Source of the DNA: JAOPZW01 sp963835295 | Lineage (GTDB): Bacteria > Actinomycetota > Thermoleophilia > Solirubrobacterales > Solirubrobacteraceae | Assembly: GCA_963835295.1 (NCBI GenBank) | Contig: CAWIEX010000012.1 | Span: forward strand, 310,001-374,000 | DNA length: 64,000 nt | Reading direction: 5' to 3' | In this document: positions 1 through 8,053 of the stretch, piece by piece | How the letters are laid out: each line of letters starts with the position of its first letter | Numbering within the stretch: the stretch's first letter is position 1 | Notes under the pieces: model-generated | Told to the model about the DNA's origin: nothing | Databases searched by the model: none | The model's input: only the letters and a program-made list of their open reading frames with translations | Translations under genes and position numbers: made by a program

Positions 1-140
1 CGGTCCGTTAGGCCACATCAACGCGTGCGGGCGGACACGCGTTGTGGGCACGCGGACTCGATCTGCCCCGGCCCACCAATGCCCCGCCACCACGACGAGC
101 CATCCCGGGTGGTTGGCTCGCGGGCGATCCCAACCGCGCG

Positions 141-755
141 TCAGCCGGTGACCATGTCGCAGGTCTCGCGCCGCAGGCATTCGCGCGTGCGGCGGTGCGC
201 GAGCGTCATCGCGAAGCTCCTGACCGGGGCGTCGGCGTACTGGGAGAGCACGGCGTCCGCGCAGGCCCGGATCTCGGCGTCCGAACGCTGGACGCCGAAC
301 TCCTCGACCAGCGGTGGCAGCAAGCGCACGAGACGCATCTGATGCGCGGTTCGATCTGATCTGATGGCGGGCAGTCGCTCGATGACGAGATCGCGGACGC
401 GCTCCTCGATCTCATCGCGTATCTCGCGGACCTCCTGGAAGCTCTTGCCAGCCGGGTCGCGCATATCCCAGTCCTCGACTGTCGTCGGGACGTAGGGGCA
501 GACGTCGCCGCATCCCATCGTCACAGCCCAGTCGGCGTGCAGCTGCGTCTCGACCATGAGCTTCTTGGGCCGCCGGCCGCGCAGGTCGATGCCGACCTCG
601 TCCATCGCCTGGACGACGGCTGGCCACACCTCGGGCGCCGGATCCGAACCGGCCGACTCCGCCCGGACGTCGTCGGGGGCGTGACGCTCGAAGAAGGCTT
701 GCGCCATCTGCGAGCGTCCGGCGTTGTGGGTGCATACGAACAGGACGTACTTCAT
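141..755 (-). CDS. arsC: Arsenate reductase ArsC, LMW-phosphatase type, with C-terminal helical extension
   Basis: This 204-residue protein reduces arsenate to arsenite in the cytoplasm. The low-molecular-weight phosphatase P-loop CTHNAGRS lies at residues 8-15 and holds nucleophile Cys8. The second thiol pair, Cys82 and Cys86, sits in GCGDVCP as in thiol-relay arsenate reductases, and DPAG at about 100-103 is the acid loop. The catalytic domain ends near residue 135. The remaining ~70 residues are a predicted helical extension resembling the three-helix domain found attached to many actinobacterial ArsC proteins. The frame is open upstream to 926, but I chose the ATG at 755 because GCAGGAGG stands 8 bases before it and the domain begins there. 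The reductant (thioredoxin or mycothiol) cannot be decided from sequence. Confidence 0.93.
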   Translation of the reverse strand: MKYVLFVCTHNAGRSQMAQAFFERHAPDDVRAESAGSDPAPEVWPAVVQAMDEVGIDLRGRRPKKLMVETQLHADWAVTMGCGDVCPYVPTTVEDWDMRDPAGKSFQEVREIRDEIEERVRDLVIERLPAIRSDRTAHQMRLVRLLPPLVEEFGVQRSDAEIRACADAVLSQYADAPVRSFAMTLAHRRTRECLRRETCDMVTG

Positions 756-965
756 GAACCGACCTCCTGCAGGAATGAAACGACGACCACCGCCTCGCGC
801 ATCGGCCCCGAGCCGTTCCCGCAGCCACCACGGTCGCTGCCCAAGCTCACGTCGCCCGCGCAGCGCGCTGACCGCGCCCACCGAAGGCACCGTCGCCCCG
901 CGCTGGGCCGGCTTGTCGGTCCGCACGGCGCCCCGGCGCGTGAGAGAAAATCGAACTGTCCACCG

Positions 966-1685
966 TCAGGCCGCGCTCAGGAGCTTGTCGGCGAACTCGC
1001 TCGGCAGACCGGCGGCCGCGACCTCGCCCGCCACGGCGGCGGCGTCGTACTCGACGCGCTCGATTCGCACGCGGACGCCCTCGTCCGCCGCCTCGAGGAG
1101 CGCGAAGGCTCCGCGGGGGTCGCCGTCCTTGGGCTTGCCCACCGAGCCGCAGTTGACGAACAGCACGCCGCCGTACTCGTGCACCCAGGGCTTGTGGGTA
1201 TGGCCGAAGACGAGCACGTCGGACTCCTCGGCGCTGGCCAGGCGCTCGTAGAGGCTGGCCGGTTTGTCCTCGAAGAGGTACTCGTTGACCTTGCGCGGTG
1301 AGCCGTGCACGAGATGGATCTGACGGTCGCCCACGGTGAAACGCAGGTCGAAGGGGAGGTCGTGCATGAACTGCTTCGAGCGCGTGTCGGTGTGCTCGAG
1401 CGTCCAGTCGACCGACTGCTGCCCGAACTCGCGGTCGTGCGGCGTGACGTAGGCGCAACCGCAGTCCTCCAGGTCGCGCGCGATGGCGTAGTCGTAGTTG
1501 CCGTAGATCGTCGGGATCGCGCGCTCGGCGATCAGGGCGCAGACCTCGTTGGGATGCGGCCCGTAGCCGACGAGGTCGCCGCCGCAGAAGAGGTCATCGA
1601 CGTCGAGTTCGTCGACGCGGCGCAGCGCCGCCTGCAGCGCCGGCAGATTGGCATGAATGTCGGTGATGACCGCGACGCGTTGCAT
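966..1685 (-). CDS. Metallophosphoesterase, calcineurin-like (YfcE/MJ0936 type)
   Basis: A 239-residue predicted cytoplasmic metal-dependent phosphodiesterase or phosphatase. The family metal ligands appear in order: TDIHAN at residues 8-13, GGDLVGYG around 36-42, GNYD around 62-65 (the usual motif is GNHD, so one His is replaced by Tyr), HGSP, and GHTH near 175. No membrane segments are visible. It lies upstream of arsC on the same strand with a 210-base gap, so it may be expressed separately. Phosphoesterases of this family are sometimes found near ars genes, but no arsenic role can be assigned from the sequence. Confidence 0.85.
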   Translation of the reverse strand: MQRVAVITDIHANLPALQAALRRVDELDVDDLFCGGDLVGYGPHPNEVCALIAERAIPTIYGNYDYAIARDLEDCGCAYVTPHDREFGQQSVDWTLEHTDTRSKQFMHDLPFDLRFTVGDRQIHLVHGSPRKVNEYLFEDKPASLYERLASAEESDVLVFGHTHKPWVHEYGGVLFVNCGSVGKPKDGDPRGAFALLEAADEGVRVRIERVEYDAAAVAGEVAAAGLPSEFADKLLSAA

Positions 1686-1733
1686 GCCGGAGAGCCTACG
1701 ATCGTTCCATCGACAGGTGTTGATGGATCGTTA

Positions 1734-2114
1734 TCACCGCCGGCTGGCGCGAGCAGTCTCTCGCGGCTCGGGGTCCAAGCGGTAGCCGATGTTGTGGTGG
1801 GTGTGAATGTGGTCCCAGTCGGGTCCGGCCGCAGCGAGCTTGACGCGCAGCCGGCGGATGTAGACCTCGACCGAGCGGTCGTTGAAGCCGGCGACGCGCC
1901 CGCCCCAGACCCGTCGATGGACCTCGTCTCGTGCCACCGGGTGACCCGCACTCTGCGCGGGGACCTCGAGGACCTCGAGCCCGCGGCGGGTGAGCCACAC
2001 GCGCTTGCCGGCGACCGAGACGCAGAGATCCTCGGGCGCGAACTCGAGCGGCCCGATCATGTAGCGGCGGCGGTCGGGGCTGGGCGGAGCTGACGCCACC
2101 GGCCTCACGCTCAT
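1734..2114 (-). CDS. Orphan winged-helix regulator (OmpR/PhoB C-terminal domain only)
   Basis: A 126-residue protein consisting of a PhoB-type DNA-binding winged helix without a receiver domain. Hallmarks are LTRRGLEVLE for the first helix, VARDEVHRRVWGG, the recognition-helix stretch RSVEVYIRRLRVKL, and the hairpin ending IGYRL. ATG 2114 is preceded by GAGGGG. The frame is open upstream to 2363, but that extension is low-complexity and runs over the arsR promoter, so I do not include it. It is transcribed divergently from arsR-arsM. A role in controlling this cluster is inferred from position only. Confidence 0.75.
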   Translation of the reverse strand: MSVRPVASAPPSPDRRRYMIGPLEFAPEDLCVSVAGKRVWLTRRGLEVLEVPAQSAGHPVARDEVHRRVWGGRVAGFNDRSVEVYIRRLRVKLAAAGPDWDHIHTHHNIGYRLDPEPRETARASRR

Positions 2115-2313
2115 CAGGCCACCCCTCGCGCCGCGGGCCTCCGAGACGGCCGACGGTGCCAGCGCGGATCGTGCGCCACCCTTCCGACCGGTCGGCAGAG
2201 CGGGAGGGCCGGCGCGAGGTGGGGGAGCATCGAGGGACCGGGTTCGTCGTGGGCCATGACGACAGCGCAACGGCTGGGCGTCGAACACACGGTATCCATT
2301 GACATTGGTCAGT

Positions 2314-2335
2314 TCAATCGATATTTGTAGATTGA
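2314..2335. promoter_or_regulatory. Probable ArsR1 operator overlapping the arsR start
   Basis: Perfect 6-base inverted arms TCAATC (2314-2319) and GATTGA (2330-2335) are separated by 10 AT-rich bases. They lie in the divergent promoter region and end on the ATG of arsR. Placement and AT content fit an ArsR/SmtB dyad. The repressor assignment is inferred from position. Confidence 0.55.
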
Positions 2336-2688
2336 TGGCGATCGATCTGGAACTCGTCCCCAAGCAGAAGCGTGCCGCGGGCGAACCGTGCTGCGAGCCC
2401 GTCGTCTACCCCGACGTCGAGCGCCACGAGGCCGAACGCATGGCCGCCATCGCCAAGGCGCTGGGCGACCCGATACGCCTGCAGCTCGTCGACGTCCTGC
2501 GCAAGCACGCGGGCAAGGTCTGCGTGTGCGAGCTCGTGCCGCTGTTCGACATCGCCCAGCCCACCCTCAGCCACCACCTCAAGAAGCTGCGCGAGGCGGG
2601 GATCGTCGACTCCGAGCGCCGCGGGCTGTGGGCCTACTACTACGTCGTCCCCGACGCCCTTCAGGAGTTCACGACATGGCTGACCTGA
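2335..2688 (+). CDS. arsR: ArsR-family arsenite-responsive repressor (ArsR1)
   Basis: A 117-residue winged-helix metalloregulator of the ArsR/SmtB family that should release DNA on binding As(III). Thiols suited to As(III) binding are Cys19-Cys20 near the N-terminus and Cys63/Cys65 in KVCVCEL at the end of the helix before the recognition region. The recognition helix is QPTLSHHLKKLREAG (75-89). I chose ATG 2335. An in-frame TTG at 2299 would add 12 residues but would run through the operator dyad. The gene overlaps arsM by 13 bases, so the two are co-transcribed and probably translationally coupled. Confidence 0.92.
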   Translation: MAIDLELVPKQKRAAGEPCCEPVVYPDVERHEAERMAAIAKALGDPIRLQLVDVLRKHAGKVCVCELVPLFDIAQPTLSHHLKKLREAGIVDSERRGLWAYYYVVPDALQEFTTWLT

Positions 2689-3479
2689 CCGATCACGAGC
2701 TGCGCGAGCACGTCCGCGCCCGCTACTCCGACGCCGCGCTGCGCATGGCCGACCGCGACGCCACCGCCGGGTGCGGATGTGGCTGCGCGAGCGCGAGCGA
2801 TGCCGACGCCTGTTGCGCCGACGCGGCCGCCGATCAGGTCTTCGGCGCCGACCTCTACGCCGGCCAGGACACCGTCGGCGCGCCGCAGGCCGCGGTAGCG
2901 GCATCGCTCGGGTGCGGTGTCCCGACCGCGGTGGCCGACCTGCACGAGGGCGAGACGGTGCTCGACCTCGGCTCCGGGGCGGGCGCCGATGTGCTCATCA
3001 GCGCCGGCCGCGTCGGACCCACGGGGCGCGCGATCGGCCTGGACATGACCGACGAGATGCTCGAGCTCGCGCGGGCCAACGCCGCCGAAGCGGGGGTCGA
3101 GAACGCCGAGTTCGTCAAGGGCTACCTGGAGGAGATCCCGCTCCCCGACGCCAGCGTCGACGTCGTCATCTCCAACTGCGTCATCAACCTCGCCGCGGAC
3201 AAGGCCCGCGTCCTGCGCGAGGCGGCGCGCGTCCTCGCGCCCGGCGGACGCTTCGCGGTCTCCGACGTCATCGCCGACCCCGACATGGACAAGGAAACGC
3301 GCGCCGACATGGAGCAGTGGACCGGCTGCGTGGCCGGCGCGCTCACCCGCGCCGAGTACGAGTCGGCGCTGGCCGAGGCCGGACTCGTGGAGGTCGACAT
3401 CCGCGAAACGCACCGCGTCCACGAGCACGCCGCCTCCGCGATCGTCCGCGCCCGCCGGCCCCACGTCGCCCCGGCGTGA
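2676..3479 (+). CDS. arsM: Arsenite methyltransferase ArsM
   Basis: A 267-residue SAM-dependent enzyme that methylates As(III), giving methylated and partly volatile arsenicals. The SAM-binding motif I is VLDLGSGAG (95-103). The three conserved substrate-binding cysteines of the family match Cys80 (SLGCGVP), Cys168 (SNCVINL) and Cys218 (WTGCVAG). The N-terminus adds a Cys-rich patch, GCGCGC at 32-37 and CC at 46-47. AGGAG lies 8 bases before the ATG, inside the end of arsR. Expression is presumably controlled by ArsR1. Confidence 0.93.
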   Translation: MADLTDHELREHVRARYSDAALRMADRDATAGCGCGCASASDADACCADAAADQVFGADLYAGQDTVGAPQAAVAASLGCGVPTAVADLHEGETVLDLGSGAGADVLISAGRVGPTGRAIGLDMTDEMLELARANAAEAGVENAEFVKGYLEEIPLPDASVDVVISNCVINLAADKARVLREAARVLAPGGRFAVSDVIADPDMDKETRADMEQWTGCVAGALTRAEYESALAEAGLVEVDIRETHRVHEHAASAIVRARRPHVAPA

Positions 3480-3513
3480 CGGCTCGGTCGCAGACACTCG
3501 CCCACGCGGACGG

Positions 3514-3614
3514 GTCACCGCCGAGATCCGCGCTGCGACGGCCGCCGACGCCGCGGGCATCGCCGCCCTCTACAACAAGGGCATCGCCGAGCGCAGGCCA
3601 CCTTCGAGACGCGG
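3514..3614 (+). pseudogene. Remnant of an ArsN-like GNAT acetyltransferase N-terminus
   Basis: In one frame 3514-3594 encodes a stretch ending AADAAGIAALYNKGIAER. In the next frame 3591-3614 encodes QATFETR. Together they resemble the first ~35 residues of the phosphinothricin-acetyltransferase-like ArsN family, which often accompanies arsM. A one-base shift near 3592 breaks the frame. After ATFETR the family sequence stops and unrelated residues follow, so this looks like a decayed fragment. There is no start codon with a ribosome-binding site. Family assignment is by remembered motif similarity only. Confidence 0.5.
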
Positions 3615-3938
3615 GTGCACGACGCCGGCGCATGGTGCTGTCGCAGCCCCGGATGCGACGCCGCCACCGCCGGCCTGACCGGAACGCTGCGCGACGCCAC
3701 CCGCGCGCTCGGCCACCCGCTCACCGCCTTCCCGCCCTGCGACGACCACGCCATCGCCACCGTCCGCCATCGCGCGGCCGAGGGGCGACGCCTCGCGCGC
3801 CGCGCCCGGGCCGCCGCGATCGAGGGCGGCGACGTACGCGACGCCCTGGCCCGCATGGACGCCATCGCCGCCGTCGAACGGGCGCCGGCCGCCACGGCAC
3901 GCGCAGCGAGAGGGTTGCACCCGATCGAGCTGTCCTAG
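3615..3938 (+). CDS. Hypothetical small Cys-containing protein
   Basis: An open frame of 107 residues with a GTG start, in frame with the tail of the arsN-like remnant. It has four cysteines (AWCCRSPGC near the start and FPPC around residue 43), followed by an Arg/Ala-rich helical C-terminal half. I recognise no family. It could be a real thiol-containing small protein of the ars cluster or open frame left by the decayed acetyltransferase region. No convincing ribosome-binding site is seen. Confidence 0.3.
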   Translation: MHDAGAWCCRSPGCDAATAGLTGTLRDATRALGHPLTAFPPCDDHAIATVRHRAAEGRRLARRARAAAIEGGDVRDALARMDAIAAVERAPAATARAARGLHPIELS

Positions 3939-4022
3939 GGCTCGCCGACGCCACGCCAACGACGTTCAGTCGGGCGATCCGCCGGGTTGCGGCGGTGGAC
4001 CCGGTGACCGGTATCGCGTGGA

Positions 4023-5186
4023 TCATGTCCCAGCGCGATAGGCCAGCGGCACGGCAGCCGCGGCCAGAGCCGCCAGGGTCCACAGCAGGGCTCGATAGCC
4101 GAAGGCCCCCGCCCACAGCGCGGCTGCGACCGGCCCGACGGCCCGCGCCGAGGTGGTGAGAAAGGCGGCGACGCTCGCGATCGTCCCGTAGGCGCGCTGG
4201 CCATAGAGGTCGGCCATCCCCGTGGCGCGCGCCAGCGTGGTCATGCCGTTACCCATGCCGAGCAGGACGAACCCGGCCAGCACCGCCGCCGTGCCCGGCA
4301 CGCCGACGATGAGCGCGATGCCGCAGGCCACGAGCGCGAACACGCTGGCGGTGGCGTAGGCCCGCGGCAGCCGGGAAGCCAGCGGAGCGAAGAGCAGGCG
4401 CCCGGGGATCTGCGAGACGCCGATGAGGCCGACCGCGAACGCGGCGAAGCCGGTCGTATATCCGCGCTCGAGCAAGAAGGGGATCGCCTGCACCGTCATG
4501 GCGATCCCGGTCAAGGTGGCCAGGAAGAACGCCCCGGACAGCAGCCAGAACCGACGCGATCGCAAGGCGTCGCCCGCGGGCACGGAGTCGCCGGCCGGCA
4601 GCGAGGCATGGACGTGGTCCGGGGCGCGCAGGACCAGTGCGTGTATGGGCACGGTGACCACGGCGAGGATGACCGCCAGGATGACGAGCGCGTCGCGCCA
4701 GCCGTGGGCGTCGATGAGGGCCTGGGTCAGCGGCAGGAAGATGAAGCTGGCTAGGGCGGCGACCAGGGTCACGGCGGTCATGGCAAGGCGACGAGTGTCG
4801 GCGCCCCGAAACCACTTGGCCACGACCGTGAAGGCCGGTTCGTAGAGCACGGTGGCCATGACCACGCCGATGGCGATCCACAGGGCGTAGAAGGCCGTCA
4901 GCCCATGGACGCGCGACCACGCCGCGACGAGGATCGCCCCGGCGATCGAGCCCAGCGTCATCAACCCACGGGGACTACGGTGATCGAGGTAACGACCGAC
5001 GCCGACCCCGACCACGGCCGAGACGAGCAGCGCAAGCGAGAAGGCACCGGTGAGCTCCGCGGCCGAGAAGCCGAGCTCGCGCTCCATGGGCAGCAGAAAG
5101 ACGGCGAAGGCGTAATAGAGGACGCCCCAGGAGACCGTCTCGGTGACGGACAGCCCGCCGACGATCGCCCACGCGCGCGATCTCAC
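4023..5186 (-). CDS. MFS transporter, probable efflux pump of the ars cluster
   Basis: A 387-residue integral membrane protein with about 12 hydrophobic segments. The inter-helix loop around GRYLDHRSPRG corresponds to the MFS motif between TM2 and TM3. The GTG start overlaps the stop of the upstream flavoprotein gene (GTGA at 5183-5186), so the two are translationally coupled. MFS permeases recur beside ArsO/ArsR genes in Actinobacteria, so export of an arsenic species is a reasonable guess. The sequence does not identify the substrate, and ArsJ-type organophosphoarsenate export would normally need a linked GAPDH gene, which is absent here. Confidence 0.85.
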   Translation of the reverse strand: MRSRAWAIVGGLSVTETVSWGVLYYAFAVFLLPMERELGFSAAELTGAFSLALLVSAVVGVGVGRYLDHRSPRGLMTLGSIAGAILVAAWSRVHGLTAFYALWIAIGVVMATVLYEPAFTVVAKWFRGADTRRLAMTAVTLVAALASFIFLPLTQALIDAHGWRDALVILAVILAVVTVPIHALVLRAPDHVHASLPAGDSVPAGDALRSRRFWLLSGAFFLATLTGIAMTVQAIPFLLERGYTTGFAAFAVGLIGVSQIPGRLLFAPLASRLPRAYATASVFALVACGIALIVGVPGTAAVLAGFVLLGMGNGMTTLARATGMADLYGQRAYGTIASVAAFLTTSARAVGPVAAALWAGAFGYRALLWTLAALAAAAVPLAYRAGT

Positions 5187-6508
5187 GCGGCGTCCGACAC
5201 CAGCTCACGCTCGGCCGGCGCTCCGCAGCACGCAGCAGCGGCGGGCTCGTCGTCCACCACCGCGCTCGATGCTGCGCGCAAACTGCAGACTCCGGTCTCG
5301 GGAAGCACGAGCTCGACCTGCCGCGCGGCCTCCCAGTCACCGGCCAGCGCCGCCACCACCGACCGGACCTGCTCGTAGCCGGTGCGCAGCAGGAAGGTCG
5401 GCGCCCGCCCGTAGCTCTTCATGCCGACAACGTAGACGCCGGCGTCGGGGTGCGAGAGCTCGTCGACGCCGTGCGGCGGCACCGACCCACACGAGTGCAC
5501 GTTGGGGTCGATCAGCGGCGCCAGCAGGCGCGGCGCCTCGACGCGATCGTCGAGCTCCAGGCGCAACTCACCCAGGAGCGCCAGATCGGGCCGGAAGCCG
5601 GTCGCCGCGATGACCTCGTCGACGACCAGCGACCGCCGACCATCGACCACCACCACACGATCACCATCGCGTCCGACGCCCTCGGTCTGAAAGGCCGTGA
5701 CGAGCTCGATGGCGCCATCGTCCAACAGCCGGCGCACCGCGCGACCCAGCGCGCCGCGGGCCGGCAGCTGGTCGGCCGCGCCGCCGCCGAGGCTCAGCCC
5801 AAGCTCGGCGCCGCGGATAGCCCACACGATCTCCGTGTGCAACTCGTCTCTGCGCAGCGCGGCGAGGTCCAAAATGGCATTGAGGGCGGAGTGCCCGCTG
5901 CCGACCACCAGCACGCGACGGCCGGCGTAGCGGTCGCGGTCGGCGTCGAGAACGTCCGGGATGCCGTAGGCGATGCGGTCGGCAACGGCGCGCTCGCCCA
6001 CAGCCGGAAGCCCGCCGGCGCCGAGCGGATTCGGGCGCGTCCAGGTCCCCGACGCGTCGATGATCGCCCGCGCGAAGTGGCGCTCCTCGACACCGCCGCG
6101 CTCCACGCGCAGCTCGAAAGCGGCCTCGTCGCGTCCGGCGTCCTTGAGCTTGTCGACGCCGCGGCGGGTCACGGCAAGCACGCGCGCGTTGAGGTGCAGG
6201 CGCTCCGCGACGCCGGGCACCGCGGCCAACGGCTCGAGGTAGCGCTCCACGATCTCCCCACCGGTCGGATACTCGTCGTCCGCGGGCGCGACCCATCCGT
6301 GAGCGGTCAGGAGCTCGGCCGCCGTCGGGTCGATGTCGTACTCCCACGGCGAGAAGACACGGACGTGGCCCCAATCGCGAACGCTCGCGCCGACGCTATC
6401 GCCGGCCTCGAACACGACGGGCTCGAGACTGCGCGCGAGAAGGTGGGCCGCGGCCGCGAGCCCGACAGGGCCGGCGCCGATCACCGCGACGGGAAGCTGC
6501 TCATGCAT
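5183..6508 (-). CDS. arsO: ArsO-like FAD/NAD(P)H-dependent monooxygenase
   Basis: A 441-residue flavoprotein with FAD motif VIGAGPVGLAAA at the N-terminus, NAD(P)H motif VVGSGHSALNA in the middle, and ATGFRPD near the C-terminal third. This is the layout of flavin monooxygenases called ArsO in ars clusters. A vicinal Cys pair (427-428, in AACCGAP) near the C-terminus suits trivalent arsenic binding. I chose ATG 6508 because GAGGAG precedes it. The frame extends to 6589 but would cross the palindrome at 6533. The reaction of ArsO proteins is not settled. It is divergent from arsR2 and forms an operon with the MFS gene. Confidence 0.78.
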   Translation of the reverse strand: MHEQLPVAVIGAGPVGLAAAAHLLARSLEPVVFEAGDSVGASVRDWGHVRVFSPWEYDIDPTAAELLTAHGWVAPADDEYPTGGEIVERYLEPLAAVPGVAERLHLNARVLAVTRRGVDKLKDAGRDEAAFELRVERGGVEERHFARAIIDASGTWTRPNPLGAGGLPAVGERAVADRIAYGIPDVLDADRDRYAGRRVLVVGSGHSALNAILDLAALRRDELHTEIVWAIRGAELGLSLGGGAADQLPARGALGRAVRRLLDDGAIELVTAFQTEGVGRDGDRVVVVDGRRSLVVDEVIAATGFRPDLALLGELRLELDDRVEAPRLLAPLIDPNVHSCGSVPPHGVDELSHPDAGVYVVGMKSYGRAPTFLLRTGYEQVRSVVAALAGDWEAARQVELVLPETGVCSLRAASSAVVDDEPAAAACCGAPAERELVSDAA

Positions 6509-6532
6509 CTGGCGACTCCTCAGATCAGAGGG

Positions 6533-6550
6533 CATCGAAGAATTTCGATG
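6533..6550. promoter_or_regulatory. Perfect palindrome, probable ArsR2 operator (site 1)
   Basis: CATCGAAGAATTTCGATG has perfect 7-base arms around GAAT. It lies 25 bases upstream of the ArsO-like start in the divergent region with arsR2. A degenerate second copy lies at 6584-6601. Confidence 0.6.
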
Positions 6551-6583
6551 TTGTCTGCGGAGCGTAACGTCGAATTCCCCAGG

Positions 6584-6601
6584 CATCAAGTTTTTTCGAT
6601 A
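6584..6601. promoter_or_regulatory. Second ArsR2 operator half-copy at the arsR2 start
   Basis: CATCAAGTTTTTTCGATA matches the upstream palindrome in both outer arms (CATC-AA and TTCGAT). Its last base is the A of the arsR2 ATG, so binding here would block arsR2 transcription or initiation. Spacing to site 1 is 51 bases centre to centre. Confidence 0.45.
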
Positions 6602-6954
6602 TGGTGACTGGCGTGACCTCGCTCCCTCCCGTCCGTTGCTGCGCCCCGCTCGGGCAATCCGCCCTCAGCGATGACGATGCAGCGCAGCTCGAGCAGGTGT
6701 TCAAGGCGCTCGCTGACCGCCATCGCGTGAAGATCCTCAACCGGTTGCTGTCGGCGGGCGGGGAATCGGTGTGCGTCTGTGACCTCGAGGAGCTGCTCGG
6801 GCTCAAGCAGCCGACCGTCAGCTATCACCTCAAGCAGCTGCTCAATGCCGGCATCGTCGCGCGCGAGAGGCGCGGGTCATATGCGTACTTCAGCCTCAGC
6901 CCCGGAGCGCTCGAGCGCGTCCGCGAATTGCTCGTGCTTCCCGTGGCCGCCTGA
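6601..6954 (+). CDS. arsR: ArsR-family repressor (ArsR2)
   Basis: A second 117-residue ArsR/SmtB-type regulator, divergent from the ArsO-MFS operon. Candidate As(III) ligands are Cys13-Cys14 and Cys58/Cys60 in SVCVCDLEELL. The recognition helix is KQPTVSYHLKQLLNAG (69-84). It shares the CC + CVC thiol layout with ArsR1 but is clearly divergent in sequence. Starts at 6601 (ATG), 6604 (GTG) and 6613 (GTG) are all possible, and no ribosome-binding site is visible ahead of the ATG. It probably controls itself and the divergent operon through the paired dyads. Confidence 0.9.
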   Translation: MVTGVTSLPPVRCCAPLGQSALSDDDAAQLEQVFKALADRHRVKILNRLLSAGGESVCVCDLEELLGLKQPTVSYHLKQLLNAGIVARERRGSYAYFSLSPGALERVRELLVLPVAA

Positions 6955-7147
6955 CTCGACCGCCGTGCCGCCCGTGGCAGTGGCGGTGTGGGTCGGTGGC
7001 GTTCCACGACCGGTGCATCCTTTTCGCCGGGCTCCGTCTTTCAAGGCATGACGAACTCCCCACCGCAGTCGATGATGCACCGCCTAGGGTCGTCAGGCCC
7101 GGCCCCGACGAGCTCACGGCCGGCCGGCGCGGAAGCCTGCTGATGCC

Positions 7148-8053
7148 ATGGCCCATGCCCAAGACCTCCGGCCGGTTGGCGTGACTGTCGCGGGCCCTCT
7201 AGACGCGCTCGTCCGCAGCGCCGGACCGCGTCCCACCCTGGCCTCCGATGCCGCGATCGTGCTCGAAGATCTCACCAAGACCTACGCCGACGGCACGAGG
7301 GCGGTCAACGGCATCTCGCTACGGATCGCCGCCGGCGAGGCGTACGGTCTGCTGGGACCGAACGGCGCGGGCAAGTCCACCACCATCGGTGTTCTCGGGA
7401 CCCTCGTGAGGCCGACCGGGGGTCGTGCCCTCGTGGCCGGCTACGACGTCGTCGCCAGCCCGATGGCGGTCCGCCGCCGCATCGGTTTCGCCATGCAGCA
7501 GACCGGGGTGGACGAGTTCGCGACCGCTACCGAGCTCATGGTCCTGCAAGGACGCCTCCACCGGCTGGGCAAGCATGCCGCCATCGCCCGCGCCGGCCTC
7601 CTTCTGCGCGTCATGGAGCTCGAGGACGTCGCCGACAAACGCCTGGCCGCTCTGTCGGGCGGGACCAAGCGTCGCGTCGACCTGGCCGCATCGCTCATGC
7701 CCCTGCCGCCGATCCTGTTCCTCGACGAGCCCACCTCGGGCATGGATCCGCGAAGTAGAGCCGGCTTCTGGAAGACCCTCGAGCACCTACGCCATCGTCT
7801 TGCCATCACCGTCGTGTTCACGACCCACGACATGGATGAGGGCGACGAGCTCTGCGACCGCATCGGCATCATCGACCGGGGTGCCCTTGTGGCCGAGGGC
7901 AGCCCCGCGGCGCTGAAGGCGACCGTCGCACGCGACCACCGGTACGGCGGCGCGACGGCGCCGACGCTCGGCGATGTCTACCTGCACTACACGGGGCGAC
8001 CGTTCGACGCCACCGCGAGCGACCGCCCCGAGGAAGCCTGGAGGGCGGCATGA
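7148..8053 (+). CDS. ABC exporter ATPase, DrrA type
   Basis: A 301-residue ATPase with Walker A GPNGAGKST around residue 75, the Q-loop QQTG, the signature variant LSGGTKRR, Walker B ILFLDEPTSGMDP and the H-loop TTHDM. The first ~35 residues precede the ABC domain. This layout belongs to the drug/lipid-exporting ABC-2 group. It overlaps the permease by four bases (ATGA). It lies downstream of arsR2 after a 193-base gap in which I see no gene. The substrate is unknown, and the ars context suggests an arsenical or thiol-conjugate exporter only by inference. Confidence 0.9.
   Translation: MAHAQDLRPVGVTVAGPLDALVRSAGPRPTLASDAAIVLEDLTKTYADGTRAVNGISLRIAAGEAYGLLGPNGAGKSTTIGVLGTLVRPTGGRALVAGYDVVASPMAVRRRIGFAMQQTGVDEFATATELMVLQGRLHRLGKHAAIARAGLLLRVMELEDVADKRLAALSGGTKRRVDLAASLMPLPPILFLDEPTSGMDPRSRAGFWKTLEHLRHRLAITVVFTTHDMDEGDELCDRIGIIDRGALVAEGSPAALKATVARDHRYGGATAPTLGDVYLHYTGRPFDATASDRPEEAWRAA

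Noticed and set aside
755..926. N-terminal extension of ArsC to 926
   Set aside because: The added residues show no family match, and a strong Shine-Dalgarno sequence precedes the internal ATG at 755.
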